A DNA stretch of 23,274 bases from Lachnospiraceae bacterium (GTDB lineage Bacteria; Bacillota; Clostridia; Lachnospirales; Lachnospiraceae), in contig VSOB01000046.1 in NCBI GenBank assembly GCA_009774625.1, positions 1 to 23,274 on the forward strand, written 5' to 3'. The number at the start of each line of letters is the position of its first letter. Within the stretch, counting starts at the first letter, position 1. The notes under the pieces were generated by a model. That model was not told the DNA's origin and ran no database searches. It worked only from the letters and a program-made list of their open reading frames with translations. Positions 19,117-23,274 of the stretch are shown here, piece after piece. Both the position numbers and the translations under genes were made by a program.

Positions 19117-21321
19117 ATGGCAGCAAGACAAGGCAATCTGTCAATCAACAGTGATAACATATTCCCGATTATAAAAAAGTGGTTGTATTCCGACCATGAT
19201 ATTTTTTTCCGGGAACTGATTTCCAACGGCTGTGATGCCATTACCAAATTAAAGAAGCTGGACATGATGGGAGAATATACTCTGCCTGAGGACTATCGGG
19301 CCAGAGTGGATGTGATAGTAAGTCCGGAGAAGAAAACGCTGACTTTTGTGGACAACGGACTGGGGATGACCGCAGATGAAGTGGAAGAATACATCAACCA
19401 GATCGCGTTTTCCGGTGCGGCGGATTTTATTGAGAAGTATAAGGATAAGACCAACGAGGATCAGATCATAGGACATTTTGGTCTGGGATTTTATTCTGCA
19501 TTTATGGTGGCGGATGAGGTGCACATCGATACCCTTTCCTGGAGGGAGGGGGCGGCGCCTGTACACTGGGAATGTGACGGCGGCACTCAGTTTACTATGG
19601 ATGAGGGTGAGATGGATCAGGCCGGTACAAAGATCACCCTGTTTATCAATGAAGACTGCCTGAAATTCTGCAATGAATATGAGGCAAGAAGCATCATTCA
19701 GAAATACTGCTCTTTTATGCCGACAGAGATCTATCTGTCCAAAGCAGATACGGAAGATACCCAGACGATCAATGAGGATGAAAAGCTGGACAGCGATACG
19801 GTCGTGGAAACGATTCAGCCGGAAAAAGAGGAAGATCCGGTCAGACTCAAAATCAGGAAGCGGCCGGAGCTGATGAATGATACAAATCCGCTTTGGGCAA
19901 AGCATCCGAATGAATGTACGAAAGAGGAATATCTGGAATTTTACCGGAAGGTATTTCTGGACTATAAAGAGCCTTTGTTCTGGATCCATCTGAATATGGA
20001 CTATCCGTTTAATTTAAAGGGGATTTTATATTTCCCCAAAATCAATATGGAATATGAGTCCATAGAAGGAACCATCAAACTGTACAACAATCAGGTATTT
20101 ATTGCGGACAATATCAAGGAAGTGATTCCGGAGTTTTTACTGCTGCTTAAGGGTGTGATCGACTGCCCGGACCTGCCTCTGAACGTATCCAGAAGTGCGT
20201 TGCAGAATGACGGCTTCGTCAGAAAGATATCGGACTATATTTCCAAAAAGGTGGCGGACAAACTGTCCGGCATGTGCAAGACAGAAAAGGAAGAGTATGA
20301 GAAATACTGGGATGACATCAGTCCCTTTATCAAGTTTGGCTGCCTGAAGGATGACAAGTTCTGTGAAAAGATGACGGATTATATTCTGTTTAAAAACCTG
20401 GACGGCAATTATCTGACACTGCCGGAATGCCTGGAAGTAAGCAAATCCGACCCGGACGCACCGTCTGAGGGCGGCGGTGAAAGCGGCAGTGCATCCGATG
20501 AAGTGAAAGAAACAGAAGCGGCCGCTGAGGATAAGACGGCAGAGCGCGATGCAGAAAATGCAGGGCAGGAGCCGGAAGAAGGGGAAGAGACCGCTGCCAG
20601 CACCGCAACCGATGAAAACGGAGAGCGTGTGGAAGCAGAAATCGTTTCGGATGACGAAGAGATAGAAGAATTGGAAGAATCGGAAGAAGCAGAGGAAGAA
20701 CAGAAAGAAAAGGTTATTTATTATGTGACCGATGAGCAGCAGCAGGGACAGTATATCCGGATGTTCAAGGCGGCGGGCATGGATGCGGTGATCCTGACCC
20801 ACAACATTGACCAGCCTTTTATTTCTCAGTTGGAAGCGAAAAATGAAGGTATCAAGTTCCAGAGGATCGACGCAGATCTGACAGATACGTTTAAAGCGAA
20901 AACCAGTAAAAAGGCGGCCAGGGAGATGGAAGAGCAGGCAGAGTCCATCGGTAAGCTGTTTAAAAAGGCTTTGAAAAAGGACGGCCTGAAGGTAACGGTG
21001 GAGAAGCTGAAGGATAAAAAGATTTCTTCCATGATTACACTGTCTGAGGAAAGCAGACGGATGCAGGATATGATGAAGATGTATGCAATGCCTGGCATGG
21101 ATGCCAATATGTTCGGGGGTAAGGAAGGCGAAACGCTGATTCTGAACAGCAGTCATCCCCTTGTAAAATATGTGCTGGAACATCAGGACGGCGACCATGT
21201 GAAGATGATGTGCGAGCAGCTTTACGACCTGGCTATGCTGCAGCATGCGCCTCTGGAGCCGGAAGCGATGGCAAAATTTGTGGCAAGGAGCAATGAGATC
21301 ATGCTGATGCTGACAAAGTAA
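19117..21321 (+). CDS. htpG: Chaperone HtpG (Hsp90) with acidic insert
   Basis: 734 aa, longer than the usual ~620-690. The ATPase domain is complete: 'FFRELISN' (E33, N37), 'DNGLGM' (79-84) and 'GHFGLGFYSAFMVADEV' (from ~119). The middle domain has 'LPLNVSRSALQ' with its catalytic Arg and 'FIKFGCLKDDKF'. Residues ~442-530 are a D/E-rich, low-complexity insert (EEGEETAAS, DDEEIEELEESEEAEEE). It sits after 'LTLPECLEVSK' and before 'VIYYVTDEQQQGQYIRMF', inside the later middle domain, not at the charged linker of eukaryotic Hsp90. The C-terminal domain follows to 'FVARSNEIMLML'. AAGGATGTG precedes ATG 19117; an earlier in-frame start would lie inside CIRCE. Expression should be heat-induced through HrcA. 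Confidence 0.94.
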   Translation: MAARQGNLSINSDNIFPIIKKWLYSDHDIFFRELISNGCDAITKLKKLDMMGEYTLPEDYRARVDVIVSPEKKTLTFVDNGLGMTADEVEEYINQIAFSGAADFIEKYKDKTNEDQIIGHFGLGFYSAFMVADEVHIDTLSWREGAAPVHWECDGGTQFTMDEGEMDQAGTKITLFINEDCLKFCNEYEARSIIQKYCSFMPTEIYLSKADTEDTQTINEDEKLDSDTVVETIQPEKEEDPVRLKIRKRPELMNDTNPLWAKHPNECTKEEYLEFYRKVFLDYKEPLFWIHLNMDYPFNLKGILYFPKINMEYESIEGTIKLYNNQVFIADNIKEVIPEFLLLLKGVIDCPDLPLNVSRSALQNDGFVRKISDYISKKVADKLSGMCKTEKEEYEKYWDDISPFIKFGCLKDDKFCEKMTDYILFKNLDGNYLTLPECLEVSKSDPDAPSEGGGESGSASDEVKETEAAAEDKTAERDAENAGQEPEEGEETAASTATDENGERVEAEIVSDDEEIEELEESEEAEEEQKEKVIYYVTDEQQQGQYIRMFKAAGMDAVILTHNIDQPFISQLEAKNEGIKFQRIDADLTDTFKAKTSKKAAREMEEQAESIGKLFKKALKKDGLKVTVEKLKDKKISSMITLSEESRRMQDMMKMYAMPGMDANMFGGKEGETLILNSSHPLVKYVLEHQDGDHVKMMCEQLYDLAMLQHAPLEPEAMAKFVARSNEIMLMLTK

Positions 21322-21411
21322 AGCGTCGGCAGTGCAAAAAATGATTTGGGAAGGTTGCCTGAACGCTGCAGGAAATGATGCATATTCTGATAAAAAAGAG
21401 ACAGGGAAGTT

Positions 21412-23163
21412 ATGTCGGAAAAGTTAGAGCTGTTATTAAATGCGGCGCTGGAAGCGACGCCGGAAGAGCGGGAAAAATCAGAGATCCTGGAGGTGGGATT
21501 TGATCCGCAGGACAGGATCTGGGAGGTCATCGTGAAATATCACGGTGACCTTCTTTTTTTGGAAGAGCTTTCCATCGGAGTGGAGCTGCTGCTGGCAGGG
21601 TATGCCATATTGACAGTACCGGAGAGCAGAATGACAGTTCTGTCAGAAATAGAAGAGATAGAATATGTGGAAAAGCCGAAACGATTGTATTTTCAGGTAT
21701 TTGCAGGCAAGCAGGCTTCCTGTGTCCTGCCTGTTACCATACGTCCGCCTTATCTGAGCGGCAGAGGCGTGCTGATCGGTATTGCGGATTCTGGAATCGA
21801 TTACCGCCATCCGGATTTCAGAAATGCGGACGGGAGTACCAGGATTGCCGCGATCTGGGATCAGAGTCTTGTGCCGGATGCAGAGAAGGGATGGGAGCCG
21901 CCGGAAGGATTTCTGACAGGAGTGGAATTTACGGCGGACCGGATCAACGCCGCACTGACAGAGGAGGAAAACGGAGGCGCCGGAAGAAGTCTGCCGGTAC
22001 GGGATGTAAGCGGACATGGAACGGCAGTGGCCGGTATTGCAGGAGGGGAAGAGGGGATGGCTCCGGAAAGTGAATTGCTGATCGTAAAGCTGGGAACCCC
22101 GGCGAGGGACTCCTTTCCCAGGACTACGGAGCTGATGCGGGCGGTTACTTATCTGGTCAAAAAGGCGCTGTTGTTTCAAAGGCCCATCGCGGTCAACATC
22201 AGTTTCGGCAATACTTACGGATCTCATGACGGGACTTCCCTTCTGGAGCGGTTTCTGGACAATGCCTCTGAGGCGGGCAGGTGTGTGATCTGTGTGGGGA
22301 GCGGAAACGAAGGCGCGGCCAGAGGGCATATGGCAGGCAATGCGCTGGAGGAAACGAAGGTGGAGCTGGCAGTGGGCAGCTATGAAGGCGCATTCAGTGT
22401 GCAGATCTGGAAAAATTATGCGGATACTTTCCGCATCACACTGACATCGCCGGGAGGACGGACTGCCCTGTTTTCCACGGACGATCCGGGCAAGGAGCGT
22501 ATGCACCGTATCCGGATGGAAGAGACAGAGATACTTTTGTATATCGGCGAACCCACTCCATATTCGCCGCAGCAGGAGATTTATCTGGATTTTCTGCCGA
22601 CAGACAGATTTGTAAACAGCGGAATCTGGTCTTTTACGCTGGAACCGGTCCGTATCGTGACCGGCAATTTCAGTATGTACCTTCCCAGTCGGGCGGCCAT
22701 CGGAGACAGCACCGGATTTTACCGGGCCACGCCGGATACCACACTGACCATCCCATCCACTGCTTCCAGAGCCATTACTGTAGGGGCATATCGTACATCC
22801 GACCTGGCCTATGCGGATTTTTCCGGCAGAGGATATTTTTTTGCGGCGGATGCGGGAGAGCGGCTGGGGATCATACAGAGTAAACCGGATTTGGTGGCGC
22901 CGGGCGTGGGAATCGTATCGGCGGCGGCCGGAGGCGGCCGGGATGCGGTGACAGGCACTTCCTTTGCAACGCCGTTTGTAACCGGGGCCGCTGCCCTACT
23001 GATGGAGTGGGGCATCGTGATGGGCAATGACGCGTATCTGTATGGACAGAAGGTGAAAGCGTATCTGCAGAAAGGGGCGAAGGAACTGCCAGGGTTTGAG
23101 GAATTTCCGAATGAGATGGTAGGGTATGGGGCGCTTTGTGTGGAGGAGAGTCTGCCGGTGTAG
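21412..23163 (+). CDS. S8 subtilase, Csp (germination protease)-like
   Basis: 583 aa, no signal peptide. It has an N-terminal propeptide-like domain (1-~100), then the subtilase fold with Asp126 (IADSGIDYRHPDF), His202 (SGHGTAVAGIAGG) and Ser517 (TGTSFATPFVTGAAALLMEWG), so the full triad is present. A ~170-residue jelly-roll-like insert (from ~330, 'VELAVGSYEGAFSVQIW') lies between His and Ser, as in CspB/CspC-type proteins. In clostridia these proteases cleave the proenzyme of the cortex hydrolase SleC at germination. Lachnospiraceae carry several paralogues, so a germination role here is inferred. CAGGGAAG precedes ATG 21412. It lies 90 bases after htpG and may be read from it or from an unseen promoter. 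Confidence 0.87.
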   Translation: MSEKLELLLNAALEATPEEREKSEILEVGFDPQDRIWEVIVKYHGDLLFLEELSIGVELLLAGYAILTVPESRMTVLSEIEEIEYVEKPKRLYFQVFAGKQASCVLPVTIRPPYLSGRGVLIGIADSGIDYRHPDFRNADGSTRIAAIWDQSLVPDAEKGWEPPEGFLTGVEFTADRINAALTEEENGGAGRSLPVRDVSGHGTAVAGIAGGEEGMAPESELLIVKLGTPARDSFPRTTELMRAVTYLVKKALLFQRPIAVNISFGNTYGSHDGTSLLERFLDNASEAGRCVICVGSGNEGAARGHMAGNALEETKVELAVGSYEGAFSVQIWKNYADTFRITLTSPGGRTALFSTDDPGKERMHRIRMEETEILLYIGEPTPYSPQQEIYLDFLPTDRFVNSGIWSFTLEPVRIVTGNFSMYLPSRAAIGDSTGFYRATPDTTLTIPSTASRAITVGAYRTSDLAYADFSGRGYFFAADAGERLGIIQSKPDLVAPGVGIVSAAAGGGRDAVTGTSFATPFVTGAAALLMEWGIVMGNDAYLYGQKVKAYLQKGAKELPGFEEFPNEMVGYGALCVEESLPV

Positions 23164-23274
23164 AAATGAGGAGATTTTTGGGAGAATAAGCACTTTATTT
23201 GGTGGTGTATGGTGTCGAATAAGTCTATTATCCAAATCTAAGAGCCCACTAGAACGTACTATATGAAGTCTGAA
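23164..23274. other. 3' edge, nothing called
   Basis: No start of a gene, hairpin or repeat that I can support follows the subtilase stop. Frames here are short and stop quickly. Confidence 0.6.

Noticed and set aside
20137..21246. 369-aa minus-strand frame opposite htpG
   Set aside because: A shadow of the htpG coding strand, dominated by residues antisense to acidic codons (F, L, H).

Overview
The window reads as chromosomal DNA of a spore-forming Lachnospiraceae-type clostridium (Bacillota). The evidence is spoVAE and spoVAD, strong AGGAGG-type ribosome binding sites, a perfect CIRCE operator, a tRNA-Gly without an encoded CCA end, and moderate GC. The assignment to family level is inference. 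Nearly all genes look like ordinary core or semi-core genes; the exception is a 2.1-kb accessory insertion beside the tRNA gene.

Layout. 1-2.0 kb: a 5'-truncated metallophosphoesterase faces a secreted three-PepSY protein, with a shared two-way terminator between them. 2.2-5.3 kb: a forward cluster of a membrane-anchored lipase-like hydrolase, a small unknown gene overlapping ridA, ridA, and an EamA transporter, closed by a perfect 21-bp terminator stem. 5.4-8.4 kb: a sporulation block, spoVAE, a DUF2156 (lysyltransferase-like) gene, spoVAD and a coupled small unknown gene. SigG-like promoters precede both spoVA genes, while the DUF2156 gene has a vegetative-type promoter. 8.6-10.1 kb: an anchored transglutaminase-like protein. 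10.2-10.56 kb: a strong promoter starts an apparent noncoding RNA of about 300 nt carrying six ACAARAGA motifs. 10.7-11.6 kb: a membrane-anchored, catalytically empty GH3-like protein.

11.7-13.9 kb is the most unusual part. A tRNA-Gly(GCC) gene is followed, 2.1 kb downstream, by an exact 20-bp copy of its own 3' end and then by a second terminator that looks like the tRNA's original one. This is the footprint of an element integrated at a tRNA 3' end. No integrase remains. The island holds a frameshifted secreted-protein gene and two tandem, diverged copies of a type I toxin-antitoxin unit, plus the remnant of a third. Each intact unit has a 26-codon holin-like hydrophobic peptide gene on the minus strand (too short for usual gene callers), a promoter, a 5'-UTR hairpin covering the ribosome binding site, and a convergent plus-strand promoter for a ~100-nt RNA that overlaps the toxin 3' end through a shared terminator.

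14.1-23.2 kb: a MATE transporter (minus strand), a TraX-like membrane protein, a beta-CASP metallo-beta-lactamase ribonuclease, dihydrofolate reductase, htpG under a CIRCE/HrcA operator with an unusual acidic insert, and a Csp-like subtilase. The last 110 bases hold nothing I can call.
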